64,000 nucleotides of DNA from Isoetes taiwanensis (GCA_021234155.1 JAJEKV010000173.1:512843-576842), one strand, 5' to 3'; counted from the stretch's first letter, positions 24,901 to 36,524 are shown. Translations and numbers: made by a program. The notes: a model not told the origin generated them from the sequence alone.

Positions 24901-27900
24901 TCCTAATTCCAGAAGTCTAGAAAATAGGGCTTTCCGTGAAGGGTTTTTGGAAATCCACAAAAGCAGCAGTATACTTACACTTTCATGTCTTTGACCTCTA
25001 CGATGAACGACTGCAAGGTAGAAATATGGTCTCTGTTGGGAAATTCCTCATGAAACCAGCCAGGCACTTCCTCTGAAAAGCAAGTCAATGATTAAAAAGC
25101 ACTATCTCTGCCACCCTTGAGGAAAGAAGAGAACTTAGAAGCTCTCAGAATCTGGATTAGAAGACATGGATTTGGCGGACCCTCCAAATAGTGTGAGGTA
25201 TTTAATGAGACACTATTACAGTGTCTTGGTGAGTCTCATTTTTTCTGTTGTTGATTACATCATAAGAGGAAGATCATTTCCTTTAGAGTTCAAATGACCT
25301 TACAGGAACTCATGGAATACTATGACCAGAAATGGGGATCTGTATTTGTCTATGAACTTTCTTCAAGACAAAGGGGCATCCTCAAACAGTGAGGTATTAT
25401 GAGTCGAGAAGGTCCAAGGCAAGCAGGGGTAACATCATTTTATCCATCACTGATGAGCCACCCCGGGTTACGACATATTCATCAAAGAAGAGGAAGCACC
25501 CCAAGGGAGTGACTCTAGCTATATTTACGAGCAAGCAGCAACAGGCGTAGACAGTCCTTCCAAGAGGAGAAGACTAGATGAAAACAAAGTAAGGCCTATT
25601 TCACACATTCCTTGGGATTCAAAATCTCCATGATTCCCACAGGTCTTAAACGCCAATCAATCCCTCCCTCCGTCCCTCCTCCCTTGTTCTTCTTTCTTGG
25701 TAGGAATAAAAAAAAACCAAAGGCTGATATAAGAGCATTTTTTTGGAGTAGCTAAGATAGCAATTGGAACAACTAGGAAATGTTTTATTGAAGTTCGATT
25801 AAATGTTTCTACGGATTGAATATTTAATGTCTTCGAGCTATTACCCTCCTTGCGTTCGAAAATTCTGTATGTTTTTGGTCTCAGCGGACGTTTAATAAAT
25901 CTTTCTTTCTTTCTAGTTCTTCTTAGAATATAAATTCTCCATTATATAAAAAAACTACTCCCTGTTATTTTGAATACAAAATGTATTTGGTCTGGTAGAC
26001 CCTTTGGATTTTTAGTAGACATTAATAAATTTTCCTTCGTTCGTGTAGTTTATTTCCTTTAATACAATTGCTTTTTATGCAGGTGGTTGCAGCTTCTTAT
26101 TGATAACTTCGTTGGCTACGACACAATTCTCATGAACAGCCTATTATCTCGTCGACAGCGAGGTCAGTGCATCATTTTATGAATAACTGCTCTCCTTTAT
26201 GTGGTTCTTGATTTAGTGGGGAATGCATAATTATAACATGGTCCACCTTTGTCATGAATTAGCAATGATTGCCAGATTATTAATGTTTTGGACATGACAT
26301 ATATTCAGTAGATCTTTATCAACACTGCTTTCATGTGGACTACCTGACAGCTACTGAATGGGCACAGATGAAAAGATGTATCTTTGTTTAGGAATTGTCC
26401 AGAAGAACATGCAATTTGTAAATTTTATCGTTGGGGCAGTTTAACCATGATTTAGTTGGTCTTTCATCTGTTTCAAGAATCTGAAGGAGTTAATGTTGCA
26501 GAAAGCACCAAATGAATGTAATATAGAATTTTGTGAGAAGATTGCAAAGCCTCTGCTGGCGAGTTTTACATGCATTTGGAAAACCAATTTTCTTCCAAAC
26601 CACCACAGTATATCATTAATCTTACTGCTTTTCCCAGCCATTTGGTACGTAAGATTTGGAGAAATATAACTCTAGCTACGAAAAATGGTTCTTAGTAAAG
26701 TTGGATGTTCGGAATATTTTGAATTTCTGAAGATCTCTATCTGAAATCCAATGGTGTGAGAAACCTGGGATGGACTGCCTGGGTATGAAACCCATGATCT
26801 CCTGCTTGCAAGCCCAAGTTCTATATCGCCAGTCCGCCGGGCCTGTGTGTGCCTATTACACATACTTACCAACTCTCCTTCTCAATGGCAAGCCAAGTTC
26901 TCTAATTACTGATATATTGGCCCCTATTACATGTATTTGTAATATATTGATGAGTATTCCTGTGCCCCGTATATTTGTGATGCATATGCTGGTGTTCTGT
27001 GTCCAATATTTATCAAATATTTCTCTGTATGTGATGTCTAAATCTGTGCTTTATTGCAGGCTATCTGTACAACTATCAGACAAAAGAGCTATATAATCTT
27101 AACTACATTCAGCAGTCTGGTGGAGTTTTACAAGGTATAAAGTGGTAACGTTTTTAAAATCTTGTCTTGCTACCAAGGAAATATTCAGTATAGCACATTG
27201 TTTGAAATGCAGATTACGTGGTTTTGAAGTTTGGCATCTTAATTATGTCACTATTTGTGTTTTTTACGACAACCATGTCTGTTTCATTTACCCTTCGCGA
27301 GACACGATTACGCATGCTGAAGTTTACAGGTGATATAAAATGTGCAAAAAGTTTTCCTCGCTTTTTTCCTGTTAATATTATCATAGACCTGTTATTTTAT
27401 GCCTGAGAAGATTCCATATATTTCGGGTTAACATTTGCCAATCTCATGCAGTTCAACTCCACCACCATGCACGACATCGGCTTCCTACATTCCGACTTAC
27501 ATTTTTTCATGTATTTGAATCATTAGTATTTGTACCGGTAATGTATTCCATACCTCTGTCAGAATTGGAGTAAACGTTCACAAGAAACCATCTGGTCAGT
27601 TTTGCTTACTAACATATCCTGTGTGCAGATCATGATTGGAATCTTGTTCTTTCTGTTTGAGTTCTTTGATGATCAGTTGCTAGCATTCATGGTGCTGACA
27701 CTTGTCTGGCTCTGTGAATTGTTCACCATAATAAGGTGAGAGAAACAGGTTTTGGTTTATATCACAACATGCGCCTACTATAATGTTGGAATTCGTATGG
27801 TTTACAATGTCTGCATTTGAAAGAAATGGTGTGTTGTTTTTCCAGTGTAAGAACTCCAGTTTCAAGGAAGTACTTTCCACGTTTTTTCTTCCTTTACTTC

Positions 27901-28744
27901 TTGGCGTTCCATATATATTTCTTTTCTTATACATATGGTGAGTGCTTGTTTTCTTACTCATTCAATTGTCAGCCAATGTGAGCAGATGGAATCATAATCG
28001 TTCTCTTGCTTGTATAGGTTTTTCATATCTTGCATTTTCTGCAACAGTTGCATTCATGCAGCATTTGGTGCTTTACTTCTGGAACAGATTTGAGGTAGTA
28101 TTTACAGAATCATGTTTTGCGTCTATTGTGAGACTTTGAATTCCGAGTTCATTAAACAGGCACCAGCGCTTCTGACATATCTACGTGGAAGAGCCCTTCT
28201 ACAGCAGCAAGGTTTCCATGTGACATCGATCTTGACATCAATTTTGACGTCGGCTGTACAAGTAGCAAGAATAAACTTAATGGACACAACTTTACCAGAA
28301 ACATCTGTAAATGATAATTCTTTAAGGACAGAGGAGGCTCCTGTTGAAAGCAGGGATGGAAGTAGACCGATACTGGGTGCCACGTTTGGCATTGCAGGGG
28401 ATGCTGAGATCACAAGCACAGAATCTAGCAGATTACATGGTCCAAATAGGTCTGTCACGGGGACCAACTCCAATGAAAGTACTCAAACAAGCTCAGAGGG
28501 TATCACGAGTTCTGGCACTCACTCCATAGCTGCCCCACTTACTGTGATTCAATCTGTATTTCCTTCCTGGATTGTACGAAGTTCTGGTGGTTTAGTTTCA
28601 TTGCTTTCTGTACGACCTGCAGTTCAGGAGGACAACTCTGATGCTCCCAATTCAGATGGGGGAGGCGTATCACAAACTATAACTGATGAGTCGGGTTTAA
28701 GACACAGACATGCCTTTGGCACCGAAAATAATGAAATCAGATAG
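21925..28744 (+). CDS. Membralin (TMEM259-like ER membrane protein)
   Basis: Fourteen exons join in frame with GT-AG introns to 662 codons: 21925-22080, 22725-22787, 22874-23182, 23424-23508, 23601-23662, 23995-24089, 26083-26162, 27060-27134, 27213-27329, 27452-27537, 27629-27735, 27846-27937, 28018-28094, 28160-28744. The start MDPERTFLRL has an A at -3 and matches plant membralins. A membrane span lies near residues 24-47. Others lie near 310-340, 372-412 (probably two) and 425-466 (probably two), in the conserved blocks VGYDTILMNS, RGYLYNYQTKELYNLNY, FFTTTMSVSFTLRET and YFWNRFE. Residues 468-662 form a Ser/Thr-rich tail. In animals membralin works with ER ubiquitin ligases in ER-associated degradation. 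The plant role is inferred. No disabling change was seen. Length is close to the usual 600-odd residues. Confidence 0.95.
22081..22724 (+). other. Membralin intron 1 (644 bp)
   Basis: Donor GTGGGT, acceptor TTGCAG. No transposon or gene recognised in it. Confidence 0.85.
23266..23339 (+). repeat. Perfect 37-bp tandem duplication in membralin intron 3
   Basis: Two adjacent identical 37-bp units starting atttagctgtcttaaacaag. They lie in intron 3 (23183-23423) and do not touch a splice site. Confidence 0.95.
24400..25010 (-). pseudogene. LINE reverse transcriptase fragment in intron
   Basis: On the minus strand a frame near 24990-24930 reads AAFVDFQKPF, like the xFxDFSKAFD box of LINE RTs (compare FIDFSKAFDTGPRN at about 60.5 kb). 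A later segment reads RRRQADFQDVPAKLQLFNTLVRPV near 24570-24495, resembling the LINE block before the C-terminal domain. Stops and frameshifts are frequent and no YADD box was seen, so it is a decayed, internally deleted fragment inserted antisense to membralin. Confidence 0.55.
25876..26045 (+). repeat. Two LINE-like 3' termini
   Basis: At about 25877 ttggtctcagcggacgtt is followed by TAATAAA and a (TTTC)n tract. At about 25988 a related ttggtctggtagacc is followed by gacattaataaattttcc. Both resemble the 3' end of the LINE at 2640-3795 (ggtctccgtggacgtt plus A-run plus simple repeat). No coding part is attached. Confidence 0.5.
26765..26852 (-). mobile_element. Candidate tRNA-derived SINE head
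   Basis: On the minus strand, GGCCCGGCGGACTGGCGATA leads to a box A-like TGGCGATATAGAACTTGG. An anticodon-arm-like GCTTGCAAGC and a box B-like GGTTTCATACC follow at tRNA-like spacing. Box B departs from the GGTTCGAATCC consensus at two positions and the acceptor stem does not close, so it is a SINE head or decayed tRNA pseudogene and not a working tRNA. It lies in membralin intron 7. Confidence 0.4.
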
Positions 28745-30245
28745 TACTAAAAGCAAGTGCAGATCTTTTGTGAATAGCAAATTTACTCAACTGAAGTGCA
28801 CAAGTGGCATGCTTAATCTATTATCATATCTTGCCAGGCTCCCACTGAAGACATGATCAAGCTGGAAGTAGCACTGGAGATTGTGTGAGTTGCTTGTTCA
28901 AACCACAAGTTTTTTTGACTGCTCGCATATGTACATTTCCATATGTATAAGAGAATTTACCGATTGTAACTTATATTATGATGATCCATTGTCTTGGAGC
29001 GTTACCTTTTTTAAGGGGGTTTATTTCCCGATATATACATCCGTACTGGACAACAAATGCGATTTTTTGAAGTAGCCAATTTCGTGGTGTAAAATTTTGC
29101 AGATATGTTAAAGTTCTGGAGTAATCTGCTCTCAGCCTCTAGATGGACTTCCGTTGACCGGGCTTGAGGTGAAGAAGCAAGCAAGCTCAGAAGGAGAGCG
29201 TCACCAAAGGCAAAAGGCTTGACGTAGATCTGGTAAGAAAGGGAACGTCAATACTATACCAGACACGTAAGAATAGTTGAAATGGGATAAATAGCAGTTT
29301 TCAAGGGAGACTTTTCATCCATTACTATATTAAAATAGTTACAAAACTGATGCTGGAAATGCAGAGGTAGGCCTTCAACTTAGCATCATGTGATTATATG
29401 ATATTGTTAGAGGCTTTATTATCGTTTCTAATTTTTTCCTAAAATTGTTGTGCTACAAAAATGATGATTGATGGTTGAATAGATGTGGATGGACATCCCA
29501 TTTCCTGGGAATAATGAGCATAATAATTGTTTATGATCTATGAATTGTTTGCATGAAGAGGACATCAAATGGTTGATACGTATATGCATGGTGGGAAAGA
29601 TTAATGTGTATTAGTTTTCGACAGGTAACAAGAGAATTTTTTCGCACTGATAGAGTTTATTAACGCGTATTAGTTTTCAACAGGTAACAAGAGAATTATT
29701 TCGCACTGATAGAGGTGCTCGTTTAAAGTTGATGAAGTTTATTAACTAGAAGAACCAGATTGTGACGTTAAACATCTATATTACTATGGTTCCAAACTTA
29801 AAGTATGCAAGAGTTAAAAGCTTGATAACCCGAGGGGATTTGAGAGAAAGTTTTGTTCAATGGTTGTTGATAAACTATTTATTTCTAGATAACGGGCAAT
29901 GTACATGCGTCATTTGTTTTGTGAAAAGTTTCTAGTTGAGAAGACCAAGTAGCTTTTGAGATAGATAATGCTTTTTACCCTAACCATATAGCTGGGAAAT
30001 AAAGATATCATTTAATTTTCTAGAAAAATATGTGGTCATTGTTTAATCTTTGTATATTTGGAACAAGTAGTCAAAAGGGGAAACTTTTGAAGTGGTTGAG
30101 GTTCAGGTGTTTTAGCAGGCCAATCTTTTGGATTGATCAAAACAGAGAGCAAATTCATTTAGATGCAAATGGAGAGGTATTTTTGTGTTTTCTTTTTACA
30201 GTGCAAACCATTAATTTGCAAGATAGTTAAAAGTAGCCAGGGTTT
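28745..30245. other. Membralin 3' flank and intergenic
   Basis: The first few hundred bases presumably contain the 3' UTR. No canonical AATAAA stands out close to the stop. Beyond that there is no recognisable gene, only a 59-bp tandem duplication at 29608-29725. Confidence 0.5.
29608..29725. repeat. 59-bp tandem duplication
   Basis: Two adjacent units with period 59 starting gtattagttttc.acagg, differing at a few bases. Confidence 0.9.
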
Positions 30246-30790
30246 CTAAGCACGAGAGACTTTATTAATCAAAAGAAATTACAGATTGAAAATTTAGTGG
30301 AGAAGATGTCCACCACTAGAGCAGAACCACCTGCCGCCCTACGCCCTACAACACACAATATATAAATGTGAGTCATGCAATATGAAGATAATGCTCCCAA
30401 ATATGACTCTTCCCTTCATGCTAGAGATGAAGATATATATGCTTTGATAATGTCTTGCTTAGCTTCAACGAGGAGTTGAGAATCTGGATAATTATTGCCC
30501 TTAAAAATGAAGATATCTCTTCTTTTTCAAATTCACTAGGCGATCCATGTAGAAGATAAATGAAGGCTCTCTTTACAGGAGCTTGGATACACTTGGAGTG
30601 CCAGATTTCCCTGAAGCCCAGGGGCCAAAACATAGAATCGGCCTCCCTGCATCAAATCCCTCAGGATGGCAACCGACCGTTGCTCAGGCCCGAAGCACAA
30701 CTTTGTTACCTTTTGGGTTCTTAACCCAATAGGATGACACCACATCACCTTTTAATAAGAAATGCCAATTCCTTACCTAAGAGATTTATA
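30246..30790 (-). other. Unidentified minus-strand decayed transcript-like segment
   Basis: A minus-strand frame with several stops reads WHFLLKGDVVSSYWVKNPKG near 30760-30700 and later MFWPLGFREIW. It ends near a polyadenylation-like AATAAA at about 30266. It looks like the 3' part of a retroposed or transposon gene, but I cannot name the family. Confidence 0.3.
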
Positions 30791-30854
30791 TTTGTTTGAT
30801 CTTTGCCCCTAATAAAATGGAGAATTGGGAATGGGCTTCCGTTATTGGTATGAG

Positions 30855-31699
30855 ATGAAAGAACTAAAAAACATTACTTCTTTGCATGCTATTGGATCTG
30901 AGCTGTTTACATGTGCACTCAGCAAGGTAATGGCAATGGAATTATTATTAATTTTGATGGTTCAAAATGTGTATTTTATGTTAAACAGTTTGCCTGGAAT
31001 TAATCAACAGTTTCAAAGAGCCGCTTTGGTTTGTGAAAAATTTGAAGCGGATGCAGTTGATCTTGGAGAGCCTTGCAAAGACCTTGATGGGAATACAGAC
31101 ATTGCTTTAGTGCACAGAAATGGGAATTCATTTACTTAAAGACTCAAATATTCTCTCAAAAACTTCCATCAACTATGTGGCAACTGCAGCTGCTTTATCA
31201 CCTGATGGAAGTGGTGCTGTGGCTAGTGCCATAGATGGTAAACTATATGTTTATTCCATCAACGGAGACTCGCTTGCTCAAACTGTTGTTCTAGAGCGAC
31301 ATCGAGACCCAATCATAGCTGTCAGACACACCCATGATGGGTCAACGTATGCTTCAGGGAATCAAAACAGCTGTGCAGTTGTTTGGGATCGTATTTCAAG
31401 AGAGGTAATTCAAGTTTTTCTATTTAATTCACCTATCTGTGTGTCATAATCATAATTCATCATTTTATAGGTTAGAATGAAAAACATGCTCTATCATACA
31501 ACGCAAAGTAAGTGTATTGCGTGGTCTCCAGACAGCTCTAAGGTTGCAACTGGTTCTATTGATACATACATATATGTATACACAGTTGAAAAGCCAGTTT
31601 CTGCTCGTATCACAATAAGGGGAGCCCATTTAGGAGGGCTCCCATACACTCATCAGTGGGGGGGACGATGCATGTCTCCGTGTTTGGAACATTCCATAA
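30855..31699 (+). pseudogene. AIP1/WDR1-like actin-interacting WD40 protein, 3' part, broken
   Basis: The frames match the C-terminal half of plant AIP1: ITSLHAIGSELFTCAL (about 30873), VDLGEPCKDLDGNTDIALV (about 31056-31112), then after a shift GIHLLKDSNILSK, AAALSPDGSGAVASAIDGKL, VLERHRDPI, YASGNQNSCAVVWDRISRE. A 66-bp GT-AG intron (31405-31470) follows, then CIAWSPDSSKVATGSIDTYI and ARITIRGAHLGG. After another shift and a small deletion comes SGGDDACLRVWNIP and a stop at 31699. AIP1 promotes actin-filament disassembly with ADF/cofilin. The N-terminal WD repeats are absent and at least two frameshifts are present. The retained intron shows it did not arise by retroposition. Confidence 0.85.
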
Positions 31700-32285
31700 G
31701 CCTTCTCCTACATATAATTCCAATTGAAGCTTTGGAGTAAAAGAAACAATTTTGTGATATCGTATCAATAGCCATTTGCTGGAATTTTGTGTTTTTTGTA
31801 GTATACATATGCCAATTTGGGCCTTCTATAATCATTGAAAAGTACACGCCTTTTCAGGTTGCTAGGTTGCACTTCCGGTTTTCAATGCTTTTTTAAACTT
31901 TTGTTGGAAGAGCGATCCAAGCCAAGGAAAGGCTTCTAGAGCTTTTAATCTATATTAGCCAACCATGTGCACAAGATCAAGACAAGTTAAAGATAGTCTA
32001 TAAGCAAATCATCCTGTGAAAGTTATATTCTTACGCGTTCTTCTAAATTTTCCGCCTCAACAATTGTGGGTTGAAGTCCTCATAACTAGGTAACAAAATA
32101 AAAGCCCAAAGCTGAAACTTAAGAATCTGACTGCCCTTGGGACAACGACATTGCAAACATGACTACCACAACAACCTTGAAACATTCTCGAGGCGTTTGA
32201 AAGGATTGAACACAAAATACAGTTCGAACAGCATACTTTGCTTGATTTAGCCAGGATCAACAAGATGTAGGGCCTATATCGATCA
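31700..32285. other. Intergenic
   Basis: No gene or repeat recognised before the 300-bp tandem repeat begins. Confidence 0.4.
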
Positions 32286-32938
32286 TATATATAGGATATA
32301 TTTATTTTATATATATTATATATGTTACAAGTGGTTGTACTATGTAAGACCATATATATTATATATGTTACAAGTGGTTGTACTATGTAAGACTGCACAA
32401 ATTCGGTGAAAGATTCCCCTAGATCTTAAGGTTCTACAAAGATTCCGATAGATTTCCAAAGATTATACCAAGATTCCTCTAAATTGTAGAACTTTTTATT
32501 ATTACCAACCCTTCTTGGCATTTATATCGTTTTTTTAGCACAAATATCTAAGTTCTATTGTAGCTAATTTCATTATGAATGTAGTTCTACTTAATCAGGC
32601 ACTGTACAATTCTATTAATGTTGTCTACAGGTATTGGTATATATATAGGATATATTTATTATATATATTATAAGTGGTTGTACTGTGTAAGACTGCACAA
32701 ATTCGGTGAAAGATTCCCCTAGATCTTAAGATTCTACAAAGATTCCCCTAGATTTCCAAAGATTATACCAAGATACCTCTAAATTGTAGAACTCTTTATT
32801 ATTACCAACCCTTCTTGGCATCTATATGGTTTTTTAGCACAAATATCTAAGTTCTGTTGTAGCTAATTTCATTATGAATGTGGCTCTACTTAATCAGGCA
32901 CTGTACAATTCAATTAATGTTGTCTACATGTATTGGTT
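32286..32938. repeat. Two-copy tandem repeat of about 300 bp
   Basis: Copy 1 (about 32286-32637) and copy 2 (about 32638-32938) share gcacaaattcggtgaaagat through aggcactgtacaatt at an offset of exactly 300 bp, with scattered substitutions. Copy 1 has an extra internal duplication of about 49 bp (the tatatattatatatgttacaagtgg block). No coding. Confidence 0.9.
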
Positions 32939-33212
32939 TCAAAGGATTAAGGTCTTATGATCTTTTTATGTTGTGCTTGTAAAGGTTCTTAACTTACTAA
33001 AGTTATTCCTGTGGAATTGGCGTGGTTATGTTTGTGGAATAGAATATGGGATTTTTCTTTCTTTGTCCTCTCTTACAGTTTACAAGTTACAACATATGCT
33101 TGACACATGTTAGAGACATGTCTTACTGTGCTTGGCATCGCATTTTCAAACTTTTACTTTACCCATGCAGATTGTTAGAATTTATGTTTTAAAGCTTCTG
33201 CAATAACAGTTT

Positions 33213-33254
33213 CGATAGATAGATAGATAGACAAATAGACAGATAGATAGATAG
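33213..33254. repeat. (GATA)n microsatellite
   Basis: Tandem GATA/GACA tetranucleotides interrupted by one caaatagac. Confidence 0.95.
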
Positions 33255-33339
33255 TTGTTTTAAAGTCACGCCACTAGGCAGCATCCAACTGGACATGTGC
33301 CCAGACACCACACTACTGTCCCACCACTCCTTGCTACCA

Positions 33340-33600
33340 CCACACATTTGGTGTATGGTATGTGTGGTGAATGGTATATAGCGTGTAGAATGTGTGGTGT
33401 AGAGTGCGTGGTGCATGGTATGTGCTCTATGGTGTGTGGTGTGGCATGAGTTTAGTATGGCCAGTTTGGTGGTTATGATATGTGTGGTGCATGGTGTGGT
33501 ATGGTGTAGTGTGTATATACACAGCACTAAGGTGCTCGGTCTGGTGAATATGATGTGTGTGAGGCATAGTCTGGTGCATGATGTGTTGTGATGTACACAT
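33340..33600. repeat. TGTGGTGTATGG-type minisatellite
   Basis: About 260 bp of degenerate tgtggtg(t/c)atggta words. Its complement resembles the CA-rich array at 38430-39100. Open frames inside, for example Thr/His-rich on the minus strand, are by-products of the repeat. Confidence 0.85.
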
Positions 33601-33635
33601 CCTAACAATTTAGTTTTCATTTCATGCAGGTGCTA

Positions 33636-35336
33636 TTGTTCAAGAGGTTCAAGGACCAATATCCACAAATTAAAATTCGTCTTCGAGCATTCGAGAAGCT
33701 AAAACCTTGGTTTGTTGTGAAAGTGAAGGACTTCAATAGTTGCTGTTGCATTCAGCATGTGAGGATGCAAATGCTAGTGGATGGACTCAATGGGATGAGA
33801 ACCAAACATCTGAAGGATTGCACTTGCACCTGTGATGTGTGTAGATCACATGAACTTGGTCAATGCAGGGCACGCTGGCATAGAGTTGCAAGTACAGGAA
33901 GCTTGTGGGGATCTATATTGTGTCCAAAGGGTGAATTAGATGAGTTTCACAAGAAGGCATGCATCCTTGGAGATTGTGAGTTGTATGGAATCAAGAAGTT
34001 TCAGACCTGTCCCATGGAAGAAAGTGGTAGTAATAGGAAAGTGAAATGGGAGTACATTGACTACGAGAAAGACAACGTCTCGAGTTCTAGTAGGAGATTG
34101 ACTCATCAGTACAGTGAGATAGAACCCAAGGAGCTTCTAGATAAACTGAAAGAGCATCTAAAAATCTTTCCACGGTATAATTTCAGGCAACAATTTAAGG
34201 AGCTTCTGGAGAATCTCCCAACAGATGCATGTCTTTCAGTAGTGGATTTCGCAGAGAACTAAATGGCAGATGAAATTATGAAGGAAACACATTACTATGT
34301 ATCAGATGATAGGGAACACGATACTCTATTCGTGCAACACTGCTTCATGAAGCATCACAAATATCTGAAGCAGAAAGGAAGGATGCCAAAGTGACATTAT
34401 GTGTTTTCGGATGGCACATTCAAGGCTTCTAGACCATTTTACTTTGTGGCTAGGTACACAAACGACACTGAAGTCTATATGATGTGGAATTTTTTTGGTT
34501 CTAACCAGGGGAAAGGTGAACATAATGGCAAGGTTGCAATTAAAGTACAACAATATAAAAATGGGCAACGCTCATAAAGTGGTAGAAGTTGCTAAAGAGA
34601 TGTTTGCTTGTGGAACATCCGAGTGGATGAACACATCTGAAACCAATGGGAGAAAAAATATTAAAAGGTTTTTTTGGGAAGTCAAATTGGAGGGGGTGCA
34701 GAAAGGATTCTGGACACTAGGCAGATCCATTGTGTACATGCATTCAATCATGAATCTTCATTGCAGTTGCATATAAGGGAACTTTAATACTTCTGCAGCT
34801 ATTGCTTGGATAGCATGTGGGATAGTTGTGTGAATAAGGACTACGTTGATGATTGAAAACTTCAAGTTATTGTATCATCCTTCAATGTACATGCTGACAT
34901 TGAGGAGGATTGTAAAATTAGCAGGTCTTTGTTCTCCTCCAATCCCAGATGTTAGCAGAGGCACTTAGAGTTGGTGATAATTTTGTTGTTGTTGCTCCCA
35001 GAGGCAATGATGAGGATGCTGAATTTTAGATTCTGGTATACACAAAACCAAAATGGATAGTGGAGAAAGACTTCCAACTCAATGGAATATGGTATTTCAC
35101 TGGTGATAATGTCGTAGAAGGTATATATTACAAGAAGGGTGCGAGATCAACCTTCAGCTATGATCTTCGCAGTAAAGACGCTAAGGGCATAGAATTCACA
35201 ACATAGATTTGTGCAATTAGACTTCATATGCCACCAACTAAATGTCAGAACATGACTGTATATAGGTTGGATCCTTTGAATACGGAGAAAATTTTATAGA
35301 AATTATCCGAAGTTCTTTCTGATGAGGATAAAATGT
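33636..35336 (+). pseudogene. Transposase-like protein of unassigned family (CxC motif, DDE-like)
   Basis: The first frame (to 34262) has a Cys cluster CTCTCDVC near 33826-33849, a basic region, then KIFPRYNFRQQFKELLENLP and LSVVDFAEN with a candidate first acidic residue. Beyond a TAA at 34260 the same frame resumes: DTLFVQHCFMKHHKYLKQKG, a stop, then HYVFSDGTF (candidate second Asp, about 34410) and PFYFVARY. After a shift near 34490 comes WNFFGSNQGKGEHNG (candidate Glu, about 34505). A C-terminal region reading LRVGDNFVVVAPRGNDED runs to about 35336 with stops. I have the impression of a widespread uncharacterised transposon protein, but I cannot name its superfamily. Several stops and shifts make it non-functional. 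Its termini were not found. Confidence 0.6.
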
Positions 35337-36524
35337 AAAACCTGTAATTTTGTAATTTTCAGAACTCATGTGATCTGTGCTTTAGCTGTGAAAATGAGTT
35401 TGTCTTGATTTCTTTTGAACACTTGATGTCTTATTTTGTGACAAAGAACATGTAATTGAATATGAATTTTCATTCAAATGAATCGAGCTACAATAACAAT
35501 TATGTACATAAGGAAGATATACAGTGATTTGAAAGTATGAGGCTGACTCATGCACCTACATACTTCCCAATACATATGTTCCTCTCAGTTCCAACTTTTG
35601 TTGCTTCTAATCTTAATATTTCAAGCATAAACACTCTAACATTAACTAGATCCTGGTCTGAAATATCCACAACCTGCAGTTAACCACACTTTGTCAATAA
35701 CAGAGATTGATTTGTCTGCTGAATTTGAGTTAACTTACTAGATTAGGCAAGAATATATTCACTCCTTTCAAGTACCCCCTCACAAATTTGTGCATAAACG
35801 AACATGGCAGGGCCACAAGAATGACCATCGGTTTGAAAAGGCGTTCTGGAATTTTTTTTTTACAACATCTAAGGTTGTAAAGATGAAATTATTGTGTCTA
35901 AACAATTCCAGAAACCTGCATTCAAAGTTTATTGTGATCATGTGACAACAACAAAATCTAATGTGCAAGCACTAACCTCTCAATATGTCTGTTTCTGCCA
36001 TGCAAGCCCATACTAACAAAGTGATATATTCCTGGTTTATATCTCTGTGGGACGCGCGGCTTACAATAAAAAAACAGATTCAGTGATGTCCATCACAAGC
36101 AGGAACAAACATGTACTGGCACTTATCTAGATTCACGTGTTTCCTAATAGTTTTGTATCTATTTGTGTCCTTGGACAATGTCGAGTGAAAAAGAGGGTCA
36201 AAGCAATGAAAATGGCTCATTCATGGGAGCATCAAGTAATATTCCATATATCTGCAAACATATGCATATGATGGCACAATCATGATGATCACAAATCAGA
36301 TGAAAGTATCGCGTTGAGAAAAGGAAGATCAATCTTCTAAAATTTTGATGTCGGTGGAGCTAATCACGACAGTTTCAGTTCCACTCAGCAACACTTCCAA
36401 ATGTGTATGTGGCTTTTGATAGACAGGGACTGCTGAAGCTCTATCATCTCTAGTTCTAAACACACACGAGAACATTTGCTCACAATCCATTCAAATATTT
36501 TAAATTGAAAAAGTACAACACATA
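35337..36524. other. Intergenic
   Basis: Short frames only. No repeat or gene recognised. It lies between the converging transposase relic and the unidentified minus-strand gene, and may hold the 3' ends of both. Confidence 0.4.

Larger units (their letters stand above)
24090..26082 (+). other. Membralin intron 6 (1,993 bp), transposon-bearing
   Basis: The longest intron of the gene. Donor GTAACC, acceptor TATGCAG. It holds a minus-strand LINE fragment at 24400-25010 and two LINE-like 3' ends near 25876-25920 and 25985-26045. The stretch 25020-25870 shows no recognisable coding sequence. Confidence 0.85.

Noticed and set aside
26765-26852. Functional tRNA gene
   Set aside because: Box B deviates, the acceptor stem does not pair and no convincing cloverleaf forms.
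33189-33620. Minus-strand Thr/His-rich open frame of 143 codons
   Set aside because: Encoded by the GATA microsatellite and the GT-rich minisatellite.
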